A stretch of DNA of 59,331 nt, taken from positions 1 through 59,331 of the forward strand of contig JBEULL010000013.1 of assembly GCA_041287365.1 (NCBI GenBank). The letters are read 5' to 3'. Below, in pieces: positions 43,779 through 51,551 of the stretch. The stretch comes from JAQVIJ01 sp041287365 (GTDB lineage: Bacteria > Desulfobacterota > Dissulfuribacteria > Dissulfuribacterales > DYLC01). Both the position numbers and the translations under genes were made by a program. Below the pieces are notes generated by a model. That model ran no database searches. It had not been told where the DNA came from and was given only the letters and a program-made list of their open reading frames with translations. How positions within the stretch are numbered: the stretch's first letter is position 1; each line of letters starts with the position of its first letter.

Positions 43779-45983
43779 CTAAACAACGCTTTCCATGCTG
43801 AGGGCGGGATGCCCCTTTTCCTGCAAAAATGCCAGCACAGCCTCTTCAGTGGTGCCTACTTCTTCATCGGCGATCATGTCCACAAGATTCGGTATTCCGA
43901 TCTCCTTGGCCCTTGCCTCGAGCCTGTCCTTCAATTCCTCCTTGAGCATCTTGGGCATCCACACGACACGCTTCAACCCACCCTCCGCCTGCAGGAACTT
44001 ACGGCTGCACATATAATGTTTGGAAACACCCAAAAAGCCCGGAGTGACCATACCGCCGCCCACCATACCGGCCAAGGTGGTGAATTTCATACCACTGGGA
44101 GTCATACCCATATAATCCCTGTTCACCAGCATTATACCGTTGCACATGGGCAGCATGGTGGCTATGGCCTCGAAACAGCCACAAGCTGTCATGGGATCCA
44201 CCATGAGGCTGTAGGCGCTGACGCGCTCCACCTTGCCGCGAGATGCCTTTTTGACATAATCGTTTATACCACTCCACTGACCTATCAGAGGGTCGATGAC
44301 ATCTCCTTTTGCAATAGGCTGGTTCGGCCCTGTGGGATTGATCTCATAAGAGGCCTTGCCATCCAGCCAGTTGTACGCCCCGCACATACCTATACGTTCA
44401 GGCGTAATGATGCACACATGGCTTGGCGCAAAGGACTGACACAGGGTGCAGGAATAAAAGATTTCCTCTGTCTCGTCGGTCATGGAACCGAGACGCTCGT
44501 CTCTTGCTTCATAGATCTGCTTGGCCAGTTCCAGCACCTCTCTGACCTTGGACTCTTCCGTATATATCTTGACCTGGACCTTGTCCACTATGGCGCCGAA
44601 CTCCTGATGTATCTTGCCGTGCAGGATACGGCCTATGTGTTCGAACTTGAAGCCTTTTTCTACGGCCTGTTTACCCACGCGCAGCCACATGATGTTTCTC
44701 TGGCCGATGTGCATGATGCCCTGGGCATAGTTTATCAAGTGATGAAACTGACGCTCCAAAATGGGCTCGAAGTCGGACTGCATGTTTCTACCGGCCACTT
44801 CCACCAGAATGGCCAGAGGCAGTTTGGCACCCGGCTGCACGTCCGTCATCTCAGGACCTTCCACGATCACCAGACCGTCCTGCACCTCATCCATATCCTT
44901 GGAGACCAGCACCTCTACGCCCAGGGTACGGCCGCCGCCGCACTCCAGATACAGGTCGTCCTTGCGCACGCGCTCGCCTTCGAATGCAGGACCGTATGCC
45001 GTCGGAATATCGATCTTGGTGACAGAGACCTTCAATCCACGCACCTCGATGGCCTTTTGAACGATCTCCTCGTGGGGCACTCGACTCACCACGTGTTCGT
45101 AGGTACAGATACCAGTGGGCAATACCTGTGGAATATCCCAGTCCGAGATGGTGGGGAAACCCCAGTTGATGGCCCCTGCCGCATTGGCATACCACTCGTC
45201 GGAAACAGGGCCGAATGCCATGATGAAGGCAAAGGTTCTGTCTTTGTTGTAAATCAGATTACCTTTGTAATCACCAGGCTTGATGCCGCCAAAGGCCAGT
45301 GCCACTCTGCAGGCAAAACCTATGGCAAAGACCGCGGAGGTATATGTGGGGCCGAATGGCACCAGGCGAGTCGACCATCCGATCTGCATCTTCTGCTTCA
45401 GGAGCTGATCCGGCATGGAGATACCATCCGTCTGATCGTGCATAAAGATATATAGATTCTTTTCCTGAAGCTCCAAAGCGATCTTGGAGGCCATCTCAGG
45501 GTCCTTAGGTGTGCCCAAAATAGCGGCAAAACCAGGCGCAGTGCCGTCAACAAATTCTACACCACGCTTTCTGAAGATGACGTCGTCTGCAGCTCCGAGC
45601 CAGATACGGCCTTCGGGTGGGTCTTCGGTCTTGGTATAGAAATCCGGACTATCTATATAGCGAATGGCCTCGAACATCTCTTCTGCAAAAAATGTGGCCA
45701 TTCCGGCATCCAGGGCAGGCGCCAGATACGGCAGCCAATTGCGCTCGCTCACAGGGGCGGGCAAAAGCCTTCTGCACTCCTGAAACACCTCCTTCATGTC
45801 ACCAAGTTGCTTCACAGGAAAACCCAGCATACTGTAAATGATGGGCAGGTAATAGGCGGTATTGGGCAGAGCGACCTCATGTTCAGGGCCGTATTTCTTT
45901 AAGGCCTCCTCATACTTCTCTTCAGCCATATCCACTATCTTATGCGCACCCCTTATGGCTGCAGAACAGATGATCTTTGACAT
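43779..45983 (-). CDS. acsB: Acetyl-CoA synthase (CODH/ACS subunit, A cluster)
   Basis: A 734-residue protein of full bacterial length with GAGGAG 6 nt before ATG. The A-cluster ligands are visible: SCTLCQSFAPSHVC and GMCGAYNW for the 4Fe-4S cluster, and the distal nickel Cys-Gly-Cys in MTACGCFEAI. The N-terminal CODH-binding domain is present (residues 1-310), so this is the bacterial rather than the archaeal form. It joins CO, the methyl group and CoA into acetyl-CoA, or cleaves acetyl-CoA in the reverse direction. Confidence 0.97.
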   Translation of the reverse strand: MSKIICSAAIRGAHKIVDMAEEKYEEALKKYGPEHEVALPNTAYYLPIIYSMLGFPVKQLGDMKEVFQECRRLLPAPVSERNWLPYLAPALDAGMATFFAEEMFEAIRYIDSPDFYTKTEDPPEGRIWLGAADDVIFRKRGVEFVDGTAPGFAAILGTPKDPEMASKIALELQEKNLYIFMHDQTDGISMPDQLLKQKMQIGWSTRLVPFGPTYTSAVFAIGFACRVALAFGGIKPGDYKGNLIYNKDRTFAFIMAFGPVSDEWYANAAGAINWGFPTISDWDIPQVLPTGICTYEHVVSRVPHEEIVQKAIEVRGLKVSVTKIDIPTAYGPAFEGERVRKDDLYLECGGGRTLGVEVLVSKDMDEVQDGLVIVEGPEMTDVQPGAKLPLAILVEVAGRNMQSDFEPILERQFHHLINYAQGIMHIGQRNIMWLRVGKQAVEKGFKFEHIGRILHGKIHQEFGAIVDKVQVKIYTEESKVREVLELAKQIYEARDERLGSMTDETEEIFYSCTLCQSFAPSHVCIITPERIGMCGAYNWLDGKASYEINPTGPNQPIAKGDVIDPLIGQWSGINDYVKKASRGKVERVSAYSLMVDPMTACGCFEAIATMLPMCNGIMLVNRDYMGMTPSGMKFTTLAGMVGGGMVTPGFLGVSKHYMCSRKFLQAEGGLKRVVWMPKMLKEELKDRLEARAKEIGIPNLVDMIADEEVGTTEEAVLAFLQEKGHPALSMESVV

Positions 45984-45999
45984 ATCAAACTCCTCTAAT

Positions 46000-46090
46000 A
46001 TTAATTTTTAATGTTGAATTTTTAATGGTTAATTGTGGGAAATAACATTTTAATATGATTGACCATTACCTCAATTCAACATGCAACATT
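46000..46090. repeat. AT-rich repeat between metF-acsD and acsB
   Basis: TTAATTTTTAATGTTGAATT near the acsB side and AATTCAACATGCAACATT next to the metF-acsD stop are inverted relatives of one unit, as in the gaps at 41330 and 42327. Confidence 0.6.
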
Positions 46091-46092
46091 AG

Positions 46093-49000
46093 TTACATCA
46101 TTCCCTGAATCAGAACATTGGTCAGTTCAACGGCCATGGGATGTCTCATGATTAACAAATCCCCTCCGGCAAGCAGCAAAGCGGAAGCGGTTATGGCCTC
46201 CATAAGGATACCTCTGCGTTCCTGGTCCCCCAGGGAATCCGACGAAGGTATCTTGGTCTCCTTGGCCTTCCACACCTCTCTTCCGATGTTGCAGATGAAT
46301 GGAACGGCCAGCTTGGCATCCTGCTGTGTAAGGGCGGCCAGACGAATACGCTCCATGACTGAATAGGTATATTCCATACCGTAACCAACGGCGCCGATGG
46401 AGGGATCCATCAACACATTTTCCAGAGGCAGTCCCAGGTTTTCCAAAAGTATATTGAGCTGTTTGGCCAGATTTACGTCTATGGGCGTGGCGGCCACCAC
46501 CGGCAGATTCATACCCAAAGCCGTGGCGCCCAGGCTTCTGTAGTTGGCGTCCGTAAGGGGTGCTATGCAGACACGCCTGCCTTCAAGGTGGCTCGTGACC
46601 TCACGCAGAGTCTCCGTGTCCTTTTCCGCATTGCCGCAACCCCAGAGCACGAGGGGGACATCCACTGCATCCAGCACCGACTTGACGGTCTTGACCGCGT
46701 CTGCGGCAGGCCTGTTCATGCCGTTGGGGTCAGTGCTCACCAGCGATAGACAGATGGCCTCAGCCCCGTATTCCTTCACACACTTCTGTGCCCATTTTGC
46801 AGAGTCGGCAAACACATCGGAATAATGGCGAGACAAGACATCAGGCCAATCGTCAGGCTGTACATCCAATACATCAAAGGCAACCTTTGGAGGATAAGGC
46901 ATGTCTCCCTCGAACAAATGGAATGGCAGCGTATTGGCCCCGCCTACGGTGATGGCCTTGGGCCCGTCGCCTATGGTGACCGGCCTGACAGAAGCGGAAC
47001 ACTGCTCAAGGAACATATCTTTCGAAACCTGTCCTGCACGATCTGCAAGGCTCACTGTTTCCTTTGGCAGGGACTGCACAGCCGCCTGAACAACAGGGGC
47101 AGGACGATGCGGTTCCGCTTTCTTCTCTTCTATTTTCTGCACAAGAGCCTCTGGTTTAACCACCTCTTTTACAGGCTCAAGTACCGGAGCAGGCACCGGC
47201 TCGGCCTTTTGCGGCTGAGGTTCGAAGACGGCTTTAGAGGCCTCCTGCACCACTTCTTTTACAGTTTCAACGGGTTTGGGCGTCAATCCCTTGGAGATCT
47301 GCTCCAAACCGGATTTTGCCCGAAGATTCTGAGGATCGATGGCCAAAACCTGCTCAAAGATGGTCTTGGCACCCGCCCCATCCCCTCGTTGCAGACACAC
47401 ACTGGCCTTGGCAACCAGACGAATAATCCACTTGTTTCTCCACTCTTCCGGTGTCAAACCCTCGGGGCAAGGCGGCAGCCCCTTCACAGGCCCTGCAGCC
47501 GGCCCTGTGGCTGGCCCTGCGGCTGACTTTGACGCTGCTACGGCTGTCTCAATCTTTTCCAGAGGTTTCTGTGGCTCGGCTGTCACACAAGGCGCTGCCT
47601 GAAGGGATTCTGCAACAGGTTGAGGCGCAGGCATAACCGCTGCGGAAACAGGCTGAGCAATAGATTGTGCGGTCTGTACACTCATCGGTGCACCCAAATA
47701 CAGCACAAACTGAGCCTCCAAAAACTGCCTTATGGCCTCGAACTGATCTTCCGTCAGGTTCATGGCCTTTCTCAAGGCTGAAAGACCCTGTTTCAAGGCA
47801 TTGAGCGCCATCTGCTCTCTCGGACTCAACACCGCTTCCTGACCGGAAGCCACAATTTGAGGCGCCGGTGCTGCACCAGAACCTGCGAGCTGCGCCTGCA
47901 CAGGTGCGGCGGCCAGGGCGGCAGCTGCATTTTTGAGTAGATTTTTTGCCTCGTTCAATTCAGCCACAAGTATGGCTGTCTCGGATTTCTTTTCGGCGAC
48001 CATTTCCCTTGCCTCCTGTAACTCTTTCTCAAGGACGGCTATTCTCTGGGCCGCCCTGTCCTTTTCCTTTGCAAGAAGTTCGGTGGAAACCTGCAACTCC
48101 TTTTTGATTTTCTCCATCTCCTGCGCTGCCGATGCACGAGTCTGCTCCACTGCACCGGACACAGCCAGCTCTATGGCCTCTTTGCTCACCAATCTGGGCT
48201 CCACACCCTGGGACTCCGGCCTCGGGCCAAGCCCGGCCAGTTTGACAATCTCAGGCACGGCCTCTTCCCACTCGATGGCCATGATGTGCACACCCTTGAC
48301 ACCCGGTATCTCACGTACCTGGCGAATGATATCCACAGCTATCTGTATGCCTTCTTGTTTCTGATCTTTGGCGTCCCTCATACGGGCTATGACCTCGTCC
48401 GTCACATCCAGGCCAGGGACATAATTCTTCATGTAGCGCGCCATTCCCAGGGACTTGGGCGGAGTCACTCCAGCCAAAATGTATACCTTCTCATCTAACC
48501 CCAAATCCCGCACCATCTCCATGAATTTCGCAAATTTATCTACATTGTAGATGATCTGTGTCTGAACAAACTTCGCTCCTGCAGCTACCTTCTTGGCCAG
48601 CCTCTTGGGACGAAACTCAAATGGATCGGCAAAAGGATTCGCCGCAGCACCCAGAAAAAAACTGGGAGCAGGGCCTTTGATCTCCTCTCCGCACTGAAAA
48701 CGTCTCTCATTTCGCATTTGGCTCATCATGGTCAAGAGCTGAATGGAGTCCATGTCGAAAACGCCTTTGGACTGAGGATGATTGCCGAATTTCTGATGGT
48801 CTCCAGTGAGGCACAATAGATTTTTGATACCAAGGGCGCTGGCACCCAGGGCCTCAGCCTGAATGGCTATGCGGTTTCTGTCACGGCAGGTCATCTGCAT
48901 CACCGGCTCCACGCCTTCCGAAAGGGCTATGAGCCCGGCCGTCAGACTGGACATCCGCACAATGGCCGTCTGACAATCCGTGATATTCACTGCATCCACA

Positions 49001-49128
49001 TGGCCTTTCAAAATACGGGCCTTTTTTCGAACCACCTCCATATCGCCGTTTTTAGGCGGCCCCAGCTCACCAGTAACAGCGAACTGACCGAAGGCAAGAA
49101 TATGTTCCAGATTGCTTTTTGCTGTCAC
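46093..49128 (-). CDS. metF-acsD: Fusion of methylenetetrahydrofolate reductase (MetF) with corrinoid/iron-sulfur protein small subunit (AcsD)
   Basis: A 1011-residue protein starting at GTG 49128, overlapping metV by 4 nt. Residues 1-305 are a complete MetF barrel (FAVTGELGPPKNGD, CRDRNRIAIQAEALG, LLCLTGDHQ). Residues 315-400 are a coiled coil, about 435-480 a short helical segment, 500-550 Pro/Ala-rich with GPA repeats, 560-612 TPR-like (RGDGAGAKTIFEQVLAIDPQ) and 613-700 Pro/Val/Glu-rich. Residues 710-1011 are a complete AcsD (GANTLPFHLFEGDMPYPP, STDPNGMN, DPSIGAVGYGMEYTYSVMER). No stop or start signal separates the parts. It would link methyl-H4folate production to the corrinoid methyl carrier. 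I know no such fusion. Confidence 0.93.
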   Translation of the reverse strand: MTAKSNLEHILAFGQFAVTGELGPPKNGDMEVVRKKARILKGHVDAVNITDCQTAIVRMSSLTAGLIALSEGVEPVMQMTCRDRNRIAIQAEALGASALGIKNLLCLTGDHQKFGNHPQSKGVFDMDSIQLLTMMSQMRNERRFQCGEEIKGPAPSFFLGAAANPFADPFEFRPKRLAKKVAAGAKFVQTQIIYNVDKFAKFMEMVRDLGLDEKVYILAGVTPPKSLGMARYMKNYVPGLDVTDEVIARMRDAKDQKQEGIQIAVDIIRQVREIPGVKGVHIMAIEWEEAVPEIVKLAGLGPRPESQGVEPRLVSKEAIELAVSGAVEQTRASAAQEMEKIKKELQVSTELLAKEKDRAAQRIAVLEKELQEAREMVAEKKSETAILVAELNEAKNLLKNAAAALAAAPVQAQLAGSGAAPAPQIVASGQEAVLSPREQMALNALKQGLSALRKAMNLTEDQFEAIRQFLEAQFVLYLGAPMSVQTAQSIAQPVSAAVMPAPQPVAESLQAAPCVTAEPQKPLEKIETAVAASKSAAGPATGPAAGPVKGLPPCPEGLTPEEWRNKWIIRLVAKASVCLQRGDGAGAKTIFEQVLAIDPQNLRAKSGLEQISKGLTPKPVETVKEVVQEASKAVFEPQPQKAEPVPAPVLEPVKEVVKPEALVQKIEEKKAEPHRPAPVVQAAVQSLPKETVSLADRAGQVSKDMFLEQCSASVRPVTIGDGPKAITVGGANTLPFHLFEGDMPYPPKVAFDVLDVQPDDWPDVLSRHYSDVFADSAKWAQKCVKEYGAEAICLSLVSTDPNGMNRPAADAVKTVKSVLDAVDVPLVLWGCGNAEKDTETLREVTSHLEGRRVCIAPLTDANYRSLGATALGMNLPVVAATPIDVNLAKQLNILLENLGLPLENVLMDPSIGAVGYGMEYTYSVMERIRLAALTQQDAKLAVPFICNIGREVWKAKETKIPSSDSLGDQERRGILMEAITASALLLAGGDLLIMRHPMAVELTNVLIQGMM

Positions 49129-49793
49129 GATAGTAAATCCTCCCTCTTTCTCGAACGCGGCCCCCCATGCCCGGCAGTTCGCCAGTCTCGAATGGGCATG
49201 ATATTCATGAGGTCATCGGCCTTGCCCATCTTCTGCATTCTGGCGTGAATGGCAAACCACACACAGGACACCTCCGGGTCTATCTCGCATCTGCCTCCAA
49301 CAGAGCCACCGCAAGGCCCATTGGACAGCCGCTTTGCACACCTGGCCACAGGACAGAGCCCGCCGGTCAAATGCAACACACAGGCGCCGCATCCAGCACA
49401 CATCTCCTTCCATTCCCCGCTGGAGAGATTGGCTCCGTAAAACGAGGTGTTAAGCGCTGGAAGCACTCGCACATTCTCACACCGGTCGGCAACGAAGTTA
49501 ACTCCGACACCGCAGGCCATGGATAACACCGCGTCATATCGTCCGCCCAGTTCCTTCAATGGCTCGAGATATTCGGGATCGCACTGGCGGATATATGTGT
49601 CCGTGTCTATTTCCATGCTCAATCCATGATTCTTACAGCCCAGGCGAATAGCCGAGGCCAAGATACCGACCTCCTTATCGCCACCAGCGGAACATATGGC
49701 CACACAACCCCTGCAACCCAGCACGAGCAATCTCGACACGCCTTGAAGCATGTCCATTATCTCGTTAAGTGGTTTTCTTTCAGCTATTATCAT
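49125..49793 (-). CDS. metV: MetV, zinc/Fe-S partner of methylenetetrahydrofolate reductase
   Basis: A 222-residue cysteine-rich protein. The N-terminal domain (VLGCRGCVAICSAGGDKE) and the C-terminal cluster region (EMCAGCGACVLHLTGGLCPVARCAKRLSNGPCGG, GRCEID, CVW) match MetV, the MTHFR C-terminal domain family. In acetogens MetV binds MetF and passes electrons to its flavin instead of NAD(P)H doing so. Its stop overlaps the MetF start, supporting a MetFV complex built on the fusion protein. GAGG precedes the ATG. Confidence 0.92.
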   Translation of the reverse strand: MIIAERKPLNEIMDMLQGVSRLLVLGCRGCVAICSAGGDKEVGILASAIRLGCKNHGLSMEIDTDTYIRQCDPEYLEPLKELGGRYDAVLSMACGVGVNFVADRCENVRVLPALNTSFYGANLSSGEWKEMCAGCGACVLHLTGGLCPVARCAKRLSNGPCGGSVGGRCEIDPEVSCVWFAIHARMQKMGKADDLMNIMPIRDWRTAGHGGPRSRKREDLLS

Positions 49794-49820
49794 ATTTCAA
49801 TCCTCATCAGACTTACCGAA

Positions 49821-50195
49821 TCAGCCTTTGATTCTCTGACTCATCTCTTCCACGGCCATTACAAGGGGTTCCGAACCCTTACGGGGCGCAAAATACATCT
49901 CAATGAGATCAGCGGACATGCCCAGCTCTTTGAGGATGCCCTTTACGTGTTTGACGCGCTTTTCCGCCCGCACACTGCCTTTCAGATTGTGGCAGGCGTC
50001 TTTTTCGCAACCCACCACCACAACACCTTTTGCGCCGCTTACAAAGGCATCCAATAGGTCTTTTATCTCCAGACGGCCTGTGCAGGGCAATGGACGAATA
50101 GTAACTCCTTCAGATATCAATCCCCCTTGCTTCAGGGCCTGTTCCGAGACAGAAAGCGTATAATTGCAACAAAATGCAATGATATTATTGGACAT
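49821..50195 (-). CDS. Second FlpD/MvhD-like protein, Cys version
   Basis: A 124-residue protein with GGGAGGGG before ATG, overlapping the hdrC-like gene by 11 nt. It shows the MvhD/FlpD pattern in reduced form: FCCNYTLS at the start, PLPCTGRLEIKDLLDAF and VVGCEKDACHNLKGS, where the metal-site residue is Cys. The neighbouring MvhD has Sec at the matching place. It probably carries a 2Fe-2S cluster and passes electrons between the Hdr proteins and MetV. Confidence 0.82.
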   Translation of the reverse strand: MSNNIIAFCCNYTLSVSEQALKQGGLISEGVTIRPLPCTGRLEIKDLLDAFVSGAKGVVVVGCEKDACHNLKGSVRAEKRVKHVKGILKELGMSADLIEMYFAPRKGSEPLVMAVEEMSQRIKG

Positions 50196-50748
50196 TGGCC
50201 CCTCCCTTCATTGCGAGCAGTTCCAGCGAGGGCTCGAGCTCGATGGCCTGAGCCGGACACTCCAACACACAGACACCGCAGGCCTTGCACCTTTCCGAAT
50301 CAATATATGCACAACCTTCAGGCTTCATGACAGGGACATCAAAGGGACAAAGCCTCACACAGGTCAGACATGCTATGCACTTCCCTTCATTGACTCGAGC
50401 AAACATGCCCAGCTCAAAAAGCCGATCCTGTGTCACATATCCCTTTTCAACGGCCTTGCGGCGCAGGGCCTTTATCACGTCACTGCACCGCACGTTCTGG
50501 GGGCAGACCGGCACACAGGACTGACACTGGGAACATGCCCAGATGATACCGGAAGAGAGCAACCGCTCCTCCAGGCCAAGCGCCACCATGTGAACGATCT
50601 TTCGAGGGTCAAAATTCTCAACCACCTTTTCCACAGGACAGGCACTACTGCACGAACCGCAGGCATAACACTGACTCAGAGTGAAACAACCCTCGTCAGG
50701 CAGAATTTCCTGTACAAAATTCTTCAATTCAGAGGCAACAACCGTCAT
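50185..50748 (-). CDS. hdrC: HdrC-like ferredoxin with four 4Fe-4S clusters
   Basis: A 187-residue protein with GGGGGAG before ATG, 2 nt after the mvhD stop. Residues 20-75 hold two HdrC-type motifs (CYACGSCSSACP and CSQCQSCVPVCP). Residues 115-170 hold two ferredoxin motifs (CIACLTCVRLCP and CKACGVCVLECP). It would wire HdrA/MvhD electrons onward to the MetFV side. A CCG-domain HdrB is absent from this locus, unlike the acetogen metFV-hdrABC-mvhD cluster as I remember it. Confidence 0.88.
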   Translation of the reverse strand: MTVVASELKNFVQEILPDEGCFTLSQCYACGSCSSACPVEKVVENFDPRKIVHMVALGLEERLLSSGIIWACSQCQSCVPVCPQNVRCSDVIKALRRKAVEKGYVTQDRLFELGMFARVNEGKCIACLTCVRLCPFDVPVMKPEGCAYIDSERCKACGVCVLECPAQAIELEPSLELLAMKGGANVQ

Positions 50749-50750
50749 GT

Positions 50751-51551
50751 TTACTCCCCCTTCTCCTTAAGAGACCAGCCTGCGGCATCGCCCTCGATAA
50801 CACCCTTCTTTACCAAGGCGGCAAGCAATTTGTCCAGCTCTTCCACAGACGAGTTCGTCAAACCCGCGAGTACCTCGGTAGAGCGAGTCCTTTCCCTCTG
50901 GTTTCGCGCCTCTGCAAGACACAGCATGATATCGTTACTCAACAACTCCTGCCTAAAGGTGGGTATTACACGCTCAGCCACCTCCTGCGAGATGCGTTCT
51001 GAAGCATATACTGCCATATCCCTTGCCTCGTGCAGCTTTTTTGCAAGATTGCCATAGGCGGTGCGTACCTTTGGAGTCTCGGCGGCCTTCAACGCCGCCT
51101 CGAGCCTGCGCTCCAATACCTCCTTTGGTGCCTCGCCTTCAAGGCTTCCCAAAGGACCCAGACTGCGAATGCGGGCTACATATTTTGTAATTAGCTCTAC
51201 GAACCTGGGGCCTTCAGCGGCAGAAGCCCATTCCAGGGCCATTCTGTCTGCATTGAGCCCTATTACATCAAACACCTGACGGCAGGTCTCAGCCATGATC
51301 AATGCCTCGTAATTACCAGACTGGTAATGACATTCGTTCAGGTGTCAGCCACCGGTAAATACTCCGTCGGCGCCGCACCGAAAGCCTTCCATTATAAAAC
51401 GGAAATCTATCCTGCCGGTGCACATGACGCGAATGACTCGCACGTTGGGCGGATACTGGTATCGCGCCACACCAGCGGAGTCAGCCGCAGCATAACAGCA
51501 CCAATGGCAGAAAAAACCAAGGATATGCGGATTAAAACCCTCCTGGGTCAT
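50751..51551 (-). CDS. mvhD: MvhD/FlpD family electron-transfer subunit, selenoprotein, with C-terminal extension (UGA at 51345-51347)
   Basis: Read through one TGA, this is a 266-residue protein whose ATG overlaps the hdrA stop (ATGA). Residues 1-135 match MvhD closely: FFCHWCCYAAADSAGVARYQYPPNVRVIRVMCTGR, then GADGVFTGG-U69-HLNECHYQSGN. In most homologues the residue at 69 is Cys and ligates the 2Fe-2S cluster. Residues 136-266 are an extra helical domain with a winged-helix-like end (VEELDKLLAALVKKGVIEGD). MvhD passes electrons to HdrA for flavin-based bifurcation. A SECIS-like hairpin follows the UGA. Without recoding, the N-terminal piece would end exactly at a ligand. Confidence 0.92.
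51312..51347 (-). promoter_or_regulatory. Sec UGA codon and SECIS-like hairpin of mvhD
   Basis: The TGA is at 51345-51347. After 16 nt, ATTACC pairs perfectly with GGTAAT around the loop AGTCT (hairpin 51312-51328). The loop differs from the fdhA one (GGTCT) by one base; the hairpin lies about 4 nt further from the UGA. Confidence 0.75.

Noticed and set aside
43671..45455. 594-residue open frame on the plus strand opposite acsB
   Set aside because: His-rich composition with no domain; it is the complement of a long, highly conserved gene with biased codons.
41330..46090. CRISPR array or phage attachment sites from the AT-rich repeats
   Set aside because: Units are degenerate, irregularly spaced between genes and lack uniform spacers; no cas or integrase genes.
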